In this document: positions 1-9,470 of the stretch, piece by piece
Layout of the letters: every line of letters starts with the position of its first letter
Position numbering within the stretch: position 1 is the stretch's first letter
Assembly: GCF_002286785.1 (NCBI RefSeq)
Contig: NZ_MUJY01000174.1
Coordinates: 1 to 40,004, forward strand
Direction of reading: 5' to 3'
Source of the DNA: Pseudomonas sp. PIC25
GTDB lineage: Bacteria > Pseudomonadota > Gammaproteobacteria > Pseudomonadales > Pseudomonadaceae
Length of the DNA: 40,004 bases
The notes under the pieces: model-generated
Told to the model about the DNA's origin: nothing
Databases searched by the model: none
Seen by the model: the letters and a program-made list of their open reading frames with translations, nothing else
Translations under genes and position numbers: made by a program

Positions 1-808
1 ACCCCGCCTCGGCAGTTTCGAGGCGGGTGCTTACCGGATCGCCACCCAGGTCTGGCTGCCGCCCCGGCCGGTGGCGACCCTGCTGATGCTGCATGGCTAT
101 TACGATCACATGGGGCTGTATCGCCACGTGGTGGATTGGGCGCTGAGCATGGGTTTCGCGGTGCTGGCCTGCGACCTGCCGGGGCACGGCCTGTCCAGCG
201 GTGCGCCGGCCAGCATCGGTGATTTCGCCGAGTACCAGCAGGTCCTGCGCGGCTTGTTCGACCAGGCCCTGGCGCTTGGCCTGCCACAGCCCTGGCACCT
301 GCTCGGACAGAGCACCGGCGGCGCGATCCTGCTGGACTACCTGCTCACCGGCGAACCGCGTCCGGAACTGGGCGAAACCATCCTCCTGGCGCCGTTGGTA
401 CGGCCCCGCGCCTGGGGCTGGTCGAAGTTCAGCTACCAGATGTTGCGCCCCTTCGTGGAGTCCATTCCTCGGCGCTTCAGCATCAATTCCGGCGACGAGG
501 CGTTCATCGATTTCGTCCACCGGCAGGACCCGCTGCAACCGCGCATCCTGCCGACTGCCTGGGTGGGCGCGCTGTCGCGCTGGATTCCGCGCATCGAAGG
601 CGCGCCACGTAGCGACCGGCGTCCGCTGATCGTGCAGGGCGAGGCCGACCTGACGGTGGACTGGCGGCATAACCTGGATGTGCTCAAGGACAAGTTCCGC
701 GAGCCGGAACTGCTGCTGCTGCCGGAGGCGCGGCATCATCTGGCGAACGAGACGGAAGACCTGCGTCAGCGCTATTTCGCCTTTCTCAGCGAGCGTCTGA
801 AACCCTGA
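1..808 (+). CDS. Alpha/beta hydrolase (lysophospholipase/monoglyceride lipase-like), 5' partial
   Basis: This is a serine hydrolase of the alpha/beta fold, probably acting on an ester or acyl-glycerol; the substrate cannot be read from the sequence. The frame is open from the first complete codon at base 2, so the true start lies outside the window and the in-frame GTG at 71 is not a convincing start. Visible motifs are the oxyanion-loop HGYYDHMGLY, the nucleophile elbow GQSTGG (Ser in G-x-S-x-G), a late Asp in EADLTVDW and a His in EARHHLAN, which together form a complete Ser-Asp-His triad in the usual order. No signal peptide can be judged because the N-terminus is missing. It converges on the DUF2059 gene, with a small palindrome between them. 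Confidence 0.85.
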   Translation, partial: PRLGSFEAGAYRIATQVWLPPRPVATLLMLHGYYDHMGLYRHVVDWALSMGFAVLACDLPGHGLSSGAPASIGDFAEYQQVLRGLFDQALALGLPQPWHLLGQSTGGAILLDYLLTGEPRPELGETILLAPLVRPRAWGWSKFSYQMLRPFVESIPRRFSINSGDEAFIDFVHRQDPLQPRILPTAWVGALSRWIPRIEGAPRSDRRPLIVQGEADLTVDWRHNLDVLKDKFREPELLLLPEARHHLANETEDLRQRYFAFLSERLKP

Positions 809-822
809 TGAGCTGCTGTAGG

Positions 823-840
823 GGGCGAATTCATTCACCC
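823..840. repeat. Small imperfect palindrome between convergent genes
   Basis: Arms GGGCGAAT and ATTCACCC flank a TC centre, giving a GAATTC core with one mismatch. It sits in the 44-base gap between two convergent stop codons. It resembles the short intergenic palindromes scattered through Pseudomonas genomes and may help end transcription, but it has no T-run. An 11-base match to its core (GCGAATTCATT) recurs at 23824-23834. Confidence 0.35.
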
Positions 841-852
841 ACATAGAGCTTC

Positions 853-1620
853 TCAAATACCCTGCTGCGGCTCCGCCAGGTTCGCGCCGCTCTGGCCCAC
901 TGCGAGCCCGGCGCGCAGGGCAGCCAGGGCGGCCTGATAGTAAGCCTTGCCCTCGGCGGATTCGGCGAAGGTGACGAACTCTTCCAGCTCCGGGTCGGAC
1001 AGGTCGCGGTAGACGTGCAGCAAGGTGTTGTCGAGGTCGCCTTCGATCTGCCCGATCAGGCGCTGGCGCTGGCCCTCCAGCAGGGCCATGGCCTGATCGC
1101 CGCCGAGCAGGCCGGGAATCATCTGGCTGAGGCTGTCGGCGGCCACGCCGGCCAGGGCGAGACTGACTTCCGCGCCGGCCTCGGCGGCCGGCAGGGCCTG
1201 GGCCAGGTGGCGGATCAGCAGGCGGCGGGTGGCGCTGGCGTCGGTGCGCGGCAGGCCGTTGGCGTACTTGGCCAATTGGTCCGGGCGGGTGGCGGTGGTC
1301 TCGGCTTCGGTGATCCGGCGGCCCAGTTCGGACTGGAAGAATGCCAGGGCCGGGCGAGGGTCGCGCAGATTCTGACGCAGGCTGGCCTGGGCGCGTTGGT
1401 CGATGGCTTGCGCGGCGAAGCGCTGGTTGCTGTTGTCCACCAGGGCCTGGAACACCGCTGGCGGCAGGCTGCTGCGGTAGCGCTGCTGGGCGGCGCTCAG
1501 GGCGTCGCGGAAATGTGCGCGCTGCTCCGTCCAACCGGCGGCCTGGTAGAGCTGCAGGTAGTCGTCGGCGAAAGCGGGCAGGCTGAAAAGGGCGAAGGCC
1601 AGGCTGAGAAAAACGCGCAT
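853..1620 (-). CDS. Exported DUF2059 domain protein
   Basis: A 255-aa protein with a clear Sec signal peptide (MRVFLSLAFALFSLPAFA, cleavage expected after AFA), so it is probably periplasmic. The mature part is helical and rich in Ala, Gln and Leu. Its C-terminal portion (SDPELEEFVTFAESAEGKAYYQA) matches the pattern of DUF2059, in which a short helical hairpin follows a DPxELxxxxxFYxSxxGKxxxxx-like segment. The biochemical function of this family is not known to me. The ATG at 1620 is preceded by AGGAG at good spacing. The gene is divergent from the oxygenase gene, with 126 bases between starts. Confidence 0.75.
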   Translation of the reverse strand: MRVFLSLAFALFSLPAFADDYLQLYQAAGWTEQRAHFRDALSAAQQRYRSSLPPAVFQALVDNSNQRFAAQAIDQRAQASLRQNLRDPRPALAFFQSELGRRITEAETTATRPDQLAKYANGLPRTDASATRRLLIRHLAQALPAAEAGAEVSLALAGVAADSLSQMIPGLLGGDQAMALLEGQRQRLIGQIEGDLDNTLLHVYRDLSDPELEEFVTFAESAEGKAYYQAALAALRAGLAVGQSGANLAEPQQGI

Positions 1621-1746
1621 GGGGACTCCTGTCGAGCGTGGGGCGTATTGTCGACGTCGCGGGGCGGGATTGTCGAGCGTGCGACCGGTCGTCCGGGCGA
1701 AAATTCCCCTGCTGCGGGGTGCTCCGCCGCTGTAGAATCCGCCGCC

Positions 1747-2370
1747 ATGAACCTGACCCCCGAATACCCGCCGCTACTGCAACTGATCGATGACCTCGCC
1801 GAGCGAGGCTGGTCGCAGCAGAGGGGCTTCCTACCGCAGTCTCTGACCGCCCGACTGGCCGAAGAGTGCCGCGCCCGTGCATCTGCCGGCCAGCTCAACC
1901 CGGCCGGGGTCGGCCGTGCCGCCGGGCAGGTGGTGAACGAAGGCATACGGGGCGACCATATCCTCTGGCTGGAGCCCGGCCAGTCCGAGGCCGGCGATCA
2001 GTATCTGGCGGCCATGGAAGTGCTGCGCCAGGCCCTCAATCGGCAGTTTTTCCTCGGCCTCGAAGACCTCGAGTGCCATTTTGCGTTTTATGCGCCCGGT
2101 GCCTACTACCTGCGCCATCTGGATCGTTTCCGCGACGACGACCTGCGCACCGTGACCGTGGTGCTGTACCTGAACGACGACTGGCAGGCCGAGGAGGGCG
2201 GTGCGTTGCGCCTCTACCTCGGCGACGGCAGCACGCGCGACGTCCTGCCGGAAGCCGGCACCCTGGCCTGCTTCCTGTCCGGCGACTTTCCCCACGAGGT
2301 GTTGCCGGCCACCCGCGACCGGCTGTCGCTCACCGGCTGGTTCCGGCGGCGTCCGGCGGCACCGCTCTGA
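1747..2370 (+). CDS. Fe(II)/2-oxoglutarate-dependent dioxygenase (prolyl 4-hydroxylase-like)
   Basis: A 207-aa soluble protein of the 2OG-Fe(II) oxygenase superfamily, which couples decarboxylation of 2-oxoglutarate to hydroxylation of a substrate. The iron ligands are visible as His124-x-Asp126 (in YYLRHLDRF) and His183 (in GDFPHEVLP). Arg192 (in TRDRLSLTGW) is positioned to bind the 2OG carboxylate. The segment TVVLYLNDDWQAEEGGALRLY is the typical jelly-roll strand pair of the P4H-like branch. The same frame is open far upstream over the antisense of the DUF2059 gene, but ATG 1747 gives the domain its natural N-terminus. The substrate (protein or small molecule) is unknown. Confidence 0.85.
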   Translation: MNLTPEYPPLLQLIDDLAERGWSQQRGFLPQSLTARLAEECRARASAGQLNPAGVGRAAGQVVNEGIRGDHILWLEPGQSEAGDQYLAAMEVLRQALNRQFFLGLEDLECHFAFYAPGAYYLRHLDRFRDDDLRTVTVVLYLNDDWQAEEGGALRLYLGDGSTRDVLPEAGTLACFLSGDFPHEVLPATRDRLSLTGWFRRRPAAPL

Positions 2371-2423
2371 CGCTGCGGTGCTGGAAGCCGCTCCGCTTCC
2401 GGCACGTAATGGGAGACAAATCC

Positions 2424-2912
2424 ATGCAGAAGATCTTGGTCAGCCGTTGCCTGCTGGGCCACCGGGTGCGCTACGACGGCGGCGCCCATGGGCCGTTCGA
2501 CCTGCTGGAGCGCTGGCAGCGGGAGGGGCGCGTGGTGGCGCTCTGTCCGGAGGTGGCCGGTGGTCTGTCGACTCCGCGTCCTCCGGCGGAAATTCCCGGT
2601 GGCCAGGGTGGCCAAGTGCTGGACGGCGAGCGGCCGGTGCTGACCGTGGACGGCGAGGATGTCAGCGCGGCTTTCCTCGACGGTGCCCGCCAGGCGCTGG
2701 AGCTGGTTCGTGCGCAAGGCATCCGGATTGCTGTGCTGAAGGCGCGCAGCCCGTCCTGCGGCAATCGCGAGAATTACGACGGTAGCTTCTCCGGGGTGAA
2801 GGTGTCCGGTGAAGGTGTCACCGCGGCATTGCTTCGCCGCGAAGGTGTGCAGGTGTTCAGCGAAGAAGAGTTGGATGCTGCGGCGGCAGCGTTGGCCGCT
2901 CTCGAAGGCTGA
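2424..2912 (+). CDS. DUF523 family protein
   Basis: A 162-aa cytosolic protein matching DUF523: N-terminal ILVSRCLLGHRVRYDG, then ALCPEVAGGLSTPRPPAEI, a central block that lists the protein's own variation (VDGEDVSAAFLDGA), and LKARSPSCGNRENYDGSFSG. The conserved cysteines (Cys9, the Cys of CPE, and the Cys of SPSCG) suggest metal or sulfur chemistry, but no function is established to my knowledge. ATG 2424 is chosen because GGGAG at 2411-2415 lies 8 bases upstream; an in-frame ATG at 2409 has no comparable site. It lies 53 bases after the oxygenase gene and converges on cyaA with a 6-base gap. Confidence 0.85.
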   Translation: MQKILVSRCLLGHRVRYDGGAHGPFDLLERWQREGRVVALCPEVAGGLSTPRPPAEIPGGQGGQVLDGERPVLTVDGEDVSAAFLDGARQALELVRAQGIRIAVLKARSPSCGNRENYDGSFSGVKVSGEGVTAALLRREGVQVFSEEELDAAAAALAALEG

Positions 2913-2918
2913 ATCTGT

Positions 2919-5783
2919 TCAGGCGTTGCGCAGCGCGGCGTTCAAGGCATCTTCCAGGCGACTCTTGTAGCGCAGGTAATGGATGGTCTGGGTCTGGCCT
3001 TCGTCGAGCACGCCGGACAGATCGAGGTCGGTGATGTAGCACGGATAGCGTTCGGCCTCGCGGCGCTGGCTGAGGATGTGCCGGGCCACCGCAGCGAACA
3101 GGTCGGCGCCGTATTCCAGCTCCGAGAACTCCCGGTGGTTGCAGTAGAGGGTCACATGGACCCGGCCGTGTTCGCCCGGCTCGATGATCGCCTGCACATC
3201 ATAGAACGGATGGCTGACCGGCGCCTGGGGAGCCGGCCGGCGCTCGAGGCTGCGCGGGCGCAGGGGCGGCGGCGGGAGCACTTCGTAGTAGAGGATTTCC
3301 AGCGTTGCCAGCGGCACCGGAGCGTTCAGCGGCAGCAGGGCATTACGCCGGTAGAGCACCGATTGCAGGAAACGCTGCAAGGGCGTGAGCAGGCTCTGCT
3401 CGTCGCGGAACGGCAGGGTCTGGCGCCACAGCGCGTTGTGTTCGTCGAGGATGTTCAACTCGGCGCGTCCATCGGCGAGCCGGTAGAAGACCTGGATGCA
3501 GTCCGCCCGACCCATCGGCAGGATCAGCGCCAGATCCTGTTCCTCCAGGGCATGGCGGTCCAGATGCAACGGGCTGTAGCCCGGCAGTTCCTGGCCCAGG
3601 TGTTCGATCAGGGCCGGCAGATCGGGCAGCGCGGTGTGGTTGACGTGCCCGGGCGTCAGGTCGAGCACGTGGTACTGCTGCTGGACCTGGACCAAGTAGC
3701 GGGCGTTGTGCTCGCCGCCGAGGCTGGTGAGGATTTCGCGGAACAACTCGTCCACCCGCTCGGCAATGGCCGGGGCGCGGTTGCGGCAGAAGCAGCGTAC
3801 CTGCAATTGCGGACGCGGTCCCCTGGCCGGCAGCGCGTTGAGGAAATCGCGCAGGCAGTCGAGCAGGGCGTTGGGGCCGTCGTAGCGATGCACTAGCAGC
3901 TCGTTCCAGCTGTTCAGGCTGACCTGATCGATGGTCTGCACCAGGTTTTCCCGCACACCCGAATAGCCCAGCGAGTCGGTGCGCTCGGTGGTCATGTGCA
4001 CGTTCAACTGGCTGTGCTGTTTCAACGGGTCGACGCCGACATTGATCAGCAGCAGCACCTCGCTGGGCATGCTGGCCTGGAGCAGGGCGGTTTCCGCCAC
4101 GGGGGGCAGAGGCAGCGGCACGGTCTGGCGCAGGCAGGCGAGCAGGTTGGACAGTTCGAATTCGGTCAGGTCGCTGCTGCCGGGGTGCAGCGACAGCCGG
4201 GTGCTGGCGTCGATCACGCCGTTACGGTGGCACCAGGCAAGCAGTTCGATCAGCTCGCGGGCGCGCTTGAGCGGGGCGAAGTCCGCCCACTCCTGGGCAT
4301 TCAGGCTGCCGGAGAACAGCGCCCACTGGGTTTCGCCGGGAGCGTCCGGGCTCGGGCACTGGACCAGGGTCAGGGTGTCTTCGGCCAGGTCGGGGGCGAT
4401 CCCGGGGTTGATGAACTCCACCTTGCCGGCCTTGCGCTCGAAGGCGGCGTACAGGCGCCGGCCGAGGATGCCCAGGTCGCGGCTGTTCAGCGAGCTGGCG
4501 GCCTGCTGGGTGCGGGCGAACTGGGTGAGGAAGCGGTAGCTGTAGGTCAGCTCATTGACCAGGGCGCGGCGCTCGCGGCTCACCTGGCGGACCTTCCATT
4601 GACTGCGGCTGTCCAGGGTCGCCAGTTGGCGCGGGTCCCAGCGCCATTCGCCGGTCAGGCGTTCGAGCAGCAGGCGCTGCCAGCTCTTGGCTCGGTTGCG
4701 CGGCGGGCGGCTGATCTTTTTGTTCACCTTCAGGTACAGGCAGCGGCGGATCAGTTCCAGGCGCTCCCACTCGCCGCGTGCCGAGAGGTATTCCTCCAGG
4801 CGGCGGTAGACCACGATGTACGGGTCCAGCTCGTCGAGGTCGAGCCGGTTGGCATAGACCGCCTGCTTGAAGCGCAGGCTCAGGCATTCCACCTGGGGAT
4901 GCTCGCTGGCGTAGACCTCGGTGAGCAGCAGCTTGAGCACCGACTTGTACGGCGACTCGATGCCCTTGTAGAGCTGCCACATGCCGGCGCCGACGAATTC
5001 GCCCGGCGGGATGTGCGCCAGGTGGCCGAGATCGAGCACCTCGTCGGCACGGATGAAACGCTTGCTCAGCAGGGTATTGGTGAATTCGACGTAGCGGGCC
5101 TCTTCGTATATCGGCACCAGCCACCACAGTGGCGTGCGGCCTGCCAGCCAGATCGCGGTGCGGTAAAACTCATCCAACAGCAAGTAGTGCTGGGTGGTAC
5201 CGCAGTCGTCGGAGGTCAGCTTCGCCTCGCGCTCGCCGAGGGTGAAGCGGGACGGATCGATGAGGAAGAAGTGCGCCTCGGCGCCCTGGGTCGCGGCCCA
5301 GGCTTCCAGCAGGTCGCACTTGCGGCGCAGCTCGGCCGTTTCGTCGACGGATAGCGCCGGGGTATGGCAGACCCAGACGTCCATGTCGCTCTGCTCGGCC
5401 TGTGCCACCGTGCCCAGGCTGCCCATCAGGAACAGGCCGTGGATCGGCGCCACCGGCTTGCCGCCCAGGGAGCTGCCGCGCTGGGCCTTGTAGGCGAATG
5501 AGCGGGTGAGGCGTTGCGCTTCGGACAGCAGGGCGTCGTCCGGCTCGAAGTTGGAGACGCCCGCCGGCGTGCGCCCGGAGACATAGCCGGGCAGCAGCGG
5601 ATGGTTCACGTGGAAGAGCAGCGGCAGCAGGCGCAGCACCAGTTGCTGGCGCGTCGACAGGGCCTGCATGGCACGCTCCAGGCGGCCGTCGTTGACTTTC
5701 AGGAAGCGTGCGCGCAACTGGCTGAGGACCTTGCGGTCGATGCCTTCGTCGATGTCCGGACGGATTTCCTGGCTGCGCGTCAT
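2919..5783 (-). CDS. cyaA: Class I adenylate cyclase
   Basis: A 954-aa protein that makes cyclic AMP from ATP, of the enterobacterial-type class I family. The N-terminal catalytic half holds the nucleotidyltransferase signature GSLGT (121-125) followed by SDMDVWVC (132-139), with the two Asp residues expected to bind metal. The long C-terminal half corresponds to the regulatory region of the family. The length is close to the usual 850-950 aa. In P. aeruginosa this enzyme supplies part of the cAMP that activates Vfr (a second, membrane-bound cyclase CyaB is encoded elsewhere). The 199 bases upstream hold no recognisable gene; they include a palindrome GGACGTCC at 5964-5971 of unknown meaning. 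Confidence 0.96.
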   Translation of the reverse strand: MTRSQEIRPDIDEGIDRKVLSQLRARFLKVNDGRLERAMQALSTRQQLVLRLLPLLFHVNHPLLPGYVSGRTPAGVSNFEPDDALLSEAQRLTRSFAYKAQRGSSLGGKPVAPIHGLFLMGSLGTVAQAEQSDMDVWVCHTPALSVDETAELRRKCDLLEAWAATQGAEAHFFLIDPSRFTLGEREAKLTSDDCGTTQHYLLLDEFYRTAIWLAGRTPLWWLVPIYEEARYVEFTNTLLSKRFIRADEVLDLGHLAHIPPGEFVGAGMWQLYKGIESPYKSVLKLLLTEVYASEHPQVECLSLRFKQAVYANRLDLDELDPYIVVYRRLEEYLSARGEWERLELIRRCLYLKVNKKISRPPRNRAKSWQRLLLERLTGEWRWDPRQLATLDSRSQWKVRQVSRERRALVNELTYSYRFLTQFARTQQAASSLNSRDLGILGRRLYAAFERKAGKVEFINPGIAPDLAEDTLTLVQCPSPDAPGETQWALFSGSLNAQEWADFAPLKRARELIELLAWCHRNGVIDASTRLSLHPGSSDLTEFELSNLLACLRQTVPLPLPPVAETALLQASMPSEVLLLINVGVDPLKQHSQLNVHMTTERTDSLGYSGVRENLVQTIDQVSLNSWNELLVHRYDGPNALLDCLRDFLNALPARGPRPQLQVRCFCRNRAPAIAERVDELFREILTSLGGEHNARYLVQVQQQYHVLDLTPGHVNHTALPDLPALIEHLGQELPGYSPLHLDRHALEEQDLALILPMGRADCIQVFYRLADGRAELNILDEHNALWRQTLPFRDEQSLLTPLQRFLQSVLYRRNALLPLNAPVPLATLEILYYEVLPPPPLRPRSLERRPAPQAPVSHPFYDVQAIIEPGEHGRVHVTLYCNHREFSELEYGADLFAAVARHILSQRREAERYPCYITDLDLSGVLDEGQTQTIHYLRYKSRLEDALNAALRNA

Positions 5784-5982
5784 GGTCTGCTCGGAACGGC
5801 TACTGGCATAAGACTATCAGTCGGCCAGGTGTCTTGCCGGCTCGGTTGAATATTCGGGGCGGGTGCCGCCGCCGAACGACAGGCATCAGGTTATCGCCCG
5901 TTCCGTGGCGGGCTTGAGCGCCTTTCGTCGTGGGGGCGGACGTCTGCGGCGAGCAGCTCGGCGGGACGTCCGTGACGGGAGG

Positions 5983-6231
5983 TTACTGCACCGTCTCTTC
6001 TTCGGCCAGGATGGTCAGCAGCGACTGGGCGTGTTCGGCGGCATCCAGGCCGAGACTGGTCAGGTAGCCGCCGTCGGGCAGGCTGATCAGGCCTTTCTCA
6101 TGCAAGCGCCTGGCGGCGGCGATTGCCTGGGGGGCGGCGGTGTGGTGGATTTTCAGCCCTTCCTGGAGATTCGCCAGGTTGAACAGGGCGAGGATTTCCA
6201 TTTCGGCGACAAGCTCGGGGTTAAAAGCCAT
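5983..6231 (-). CDS. TIGR02647-type small putative DNA-binding protein
   Basis: An 82-aa acidic helical protein beginning MAFNPELVAEMEILALFNL. The arrangement of short helices with a turn (AAPQAIAAARRLHEKGLISLPDGGYLTSLGLDAAEHAQ) looks like a small winged-helix fold: a helix pair, then GLI--DGGYLT as the wing. This fits the TIGR02647 family annotated as DNA-binding in Pseudomonas. No target is known to me. ATG 6231 has GGAG upstream at good spacing; the longer reading frame that begins at 6408 has Arg-rich, non-conserved-looking sequence and is rejected. It sits between cyaA and another small gene on the same strand. Confidence 0.8.
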   Translation of the reverse strand: MAFNPELVAEMEILALFNLANLQEGLKIHHTAAPQAIAAARRLHEKGLISLPDGGYLTSLGLDAAEHAQSLLTILAEEETVQ

Positions 6232-6295
6232 GGTCCGCTCCGACTGCTGATGGAAGGAGGCATGCCGGTGCATGCCGCCAAGTCTGCTCAGTGTA

Positions 6296-6336
6296 GCGAG
6301 ACATCGTCCGGTGTGCGTGGTCCGGGATGTCGCGGC
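6296..6336. other. Intergenic hairpin, possible terminator
   Basis: GACATC (6300-6305) pairs with GATGTC (6326-6331), with inner CCGG/CCGG boxes and an outer GCGA/TCGC that can also pair. It lies just downstream of the 6339-6635 gene on the minus strand. There is no T-run, so it may be only a stabilising stem. Confidence 0.3.
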
Positions 6337-6338
6337 GA

Positions 6339-6635
6339 TCACGCTTCCGGCTCTTCCTCGGCGCCGCCCGGCAATTCCGGCAGTGCGCGCAGGGCCTGAT
6401 CGTACCATTCGCCGTCGAAGGGGCGGTTGTCGCTGAGCATGGCGCGGATTTCATGGGCCAGCACCAGCGCCATCAGACGCACGCTTTCTTCGCGCGGATA
6501 GCCGACCAGGGTCAGCTTGTTCAGCGAGGCCTGGGCCGCCGGCGGGTCGTTGGCTTCCAGCTGGTTCTCGATCGCCTGGATCAGCGTCGCTTCGGCGAAG
6601 GCTTCGTCGTTTTCGTAGTCGTGGGTTTCGCTCAT
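6339..6635 (-). CDS. Small conserved hypothetical acidic protein
   Basis: A 98-aa acidic protein beginning MSETHDYENDEAFAEATLIQ. It is mostly helical, with an Asp/Glu-rich N-terminus, a core AQASLNKLTLVGYPREESVRLMALVLAHEIRAML and an acidic tail. I do not recognise a named domain and give no function. ATG 6635 is preferred over an in-frame ATG at 6650 because GAGGAGA lies a suitable distance upstream of 6635. It is in line with the TIGR02647-type gene and cyaA on the minus strand and divergent from corA, with 160 bases between starts. Codon use matches its neighbours, and comparable small genes occur here in P. aeruginosa. Confidence 0.7.
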   Translation of the reverse strand: MSETHDYENDEAFAEATLIQAIENQLEANDPPAAQASLNKLTLVGYPREESVRLMALVLAHEIRAMLSDNRPFDGEWYDQALRALPELPGGAEEEPEA

Positions 6636-6795
6636 GCGTGTTCTCCTCATTCCGTCGGGCAGTGTGCCACGGCACCATTTCTGTGTCCGATTCGGCCGCC
6701 CGGTTCACGCGCAGCGGCTATAAGCTCCGGTTGGCCGGTTGCATCGCCGGGAGCGATGGCCGACCCTGGGCCGTTCGATCAGGAAGCCGATACGC

Positions 6796-7767
6796 ATGAT
6801 CAGTTATTACACCTTGCAGGATGACAAGTTGCAGCGCCGGGTACCGACACAGCTCGACGCCATTCCCCAGGGCACGCTGTGGATCGACCTGCTGCATCCT
6901 AGCGCCGAGGAGGAACGCTTTATCGAAAACGCCCTCGGTCTGGACGTCCCGACTCGCGAGGAAATGGCCGCCATCGAGGATTCTTCGCGGCTGTTCGAGA
7001 AGGACGGTGCGCTCTACCTGACCACCAGCGTGGTCAGCGGCGTCAGCGAGCGGCATCCGGTGATGGCAGACGTTTCCTTCGTGCTCACGCCGCAGTGGCT
7101 GGTCACGGTGCGTTATGCCGAGCTGACCTCGTTCCGCAGCTTCGAGACCAAGAGCGCCCGGCAGCCGGAACTGCACCGTTCCAGCGACATGATCTTCGTC
7201 TCGCTGAACGAGGGCATCGTCGGCCGCATCGCCGATATTCTGGAAGATGCCCAGGCGGAGCTGAATAGCCTGGCGCAGCGGATTTTCAGCGAGTCCGAAA
7301 ACCGCCGCGAAAAGTCCGACCTGCAGAAAATCCTCAAGCACCTGGGGCGGAACAACTCGCTGATGGCCAAGCTGAGCGGCAGCCTGCTCAGCATCAGCCG
7401 GCAGAATACCTACGTACGTCAGGGCGCCAATGGCTGGCTGGGCGAACCGGCGAAGGGTTGGCTCAAGTCGGTGGAGCGCGACGTGCGCTCGCTCAGCGAG
7501 TTCCAGGCGAAGATGTCCGGTGAGATCACCTTCCTGCTCGATGCGACCCTGGGGCTGATCAACATCGAGCAGAACAGCATCATCAAGGTGTTTTCCATCG
7601 CCGCCGTGCTGTTCCTGCCGCCGACCCTGGTGGGCACCGTCTACGGCATGAACTTCAAGGCCATGCCGGAGCTGGAGTGGGCGTTCGGCTACCCGATGGC
7701 GCTGGGGATGATGGTCGGTTCGGCGGCGCTGTCCTATGCCTGGTTCAAGTTCAAGGACTGGCTCTAG
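6796..7767 (+). CDS. corA: CorA-family magnesium transporter
   Basis: A 323-aa inner-membrane divalent cation channel of the CorA family (Mg2+, also Co2+/Ni2+). The large cytosolic N-terminal domain is followed by two C-terminal transmembrane helices. The first ends in the signature YGMNF (GMN at 284-286), the family's selectivity motif; the second is ALGMMVGSAALSYAWF, and the protein ends with the basic KFKDWL. The length is typical. ATG 6796 follows AGGA at good spacing; the earlier in-frame ATG at 6739 would add 19 residues outside the family's usual N-terminus. It converges on argH with 64 bases between stops and a strong hairpin there. Confidence 0.96.
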   Translation: MISYYTLQDDKLQRRVPTQLDAIPQGTLWIDLLHPSAEEERFIENALGLDVPTREEMAAIEDSSRLFEKDGALYLTTSVVSGVSERHPVMADVSFVLTPQWLVTVRYAELTSFRSFETKSARQPELHRSSDMIFVSLNEGIVGRIADILEDAQAELNSLAQRIFSESENRREKSDLQKILKHLGRNNSLMAKLSGSLLSISRQNTYVRQGANGWLGEPAKGWLKSVERDVRSLSEFQAKMSGEITFLLDATLGLINIEQNSIIKVFSIAAVLFLPPTLVGTVYGMNFKAMPELEWAFGYPMALGMMVGSAALSYAWFKFKDWL

Positions 7768-7792
7768 CTCGCGGGATCGTAAACAAGGTTCT

Positions 7793-7820
7793 GGGCTGGG
7801 GGCGGAGCCGCCCCGAGCCC
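7793..7820. terminator. GC-rich hairpin between corA and argH
   Basis: Arms GGGCTGGGGGCGG (7793-7805) and CCGCCCCGAGCCC (7808-7820) pair over 13 positions with one mismatch; the innermost pairs must open to form the loop. It lies in the gap between two convergent genes and could serve both. Neither side has a strong T-run, so it is a terminator-like stem rather than a classical one. Confidence 0.5.
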
Positions 7821-7831
7821 CGACAAATCTG

Positions 7832-9226
<1,395 letters not shown>

Positions 9227-9361
9227 GGAACTCTCTCGGCTGGTGCGCAAAACGGCGGGCCGCGAGGGAGCGGCCAGCATGGCGGACAAAGTCTGCCGAT
9301 AATAACAGGGTCGCGGGCCGATCCGCCGCAGCGGTTTGCCGGGCGGTAGCCGACACTGCAA

Positions 9362-9377
9362 TGTCGCCCGGATCACA
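9362..9377. promoter_or_regulatory. Candidate Vfr/CRP site upstream of algZ
   Basis: TGTCG-N6-TCACA has the exact spacing of the CRP/Vfr consensus TGTGA-N6-TCACA; the right half-site is perfect and the left matches in the first three positions. It is centred about 100 bases before the algZ ATG. Vfr activation of algZ is known in P. aeruginosa, which supports the assignment. Confidence 0.5.
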
Positions 9378-9470
9378 GTTTTCAAATTCGTTCGGCATTT
9401 CAGTGCTTTATTTTGCCCGGCCGGAGCTGGCCGGCTTGCCGCCCGTACGGGCCATGCGGAAACTGCGCCG

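Noticed and set aside
1015-1746. Longer version of the 2OG oxygenase starting at 1015
   Set aside because: The extension runs over the antisense of the DUF2059 gene; ATG 1747 matches the domain start.
3996-5354. 452-codon open frame opposite cyaA
   Set aside because: Antisense shadow with the same artefact composition; no domain or ribosome site.
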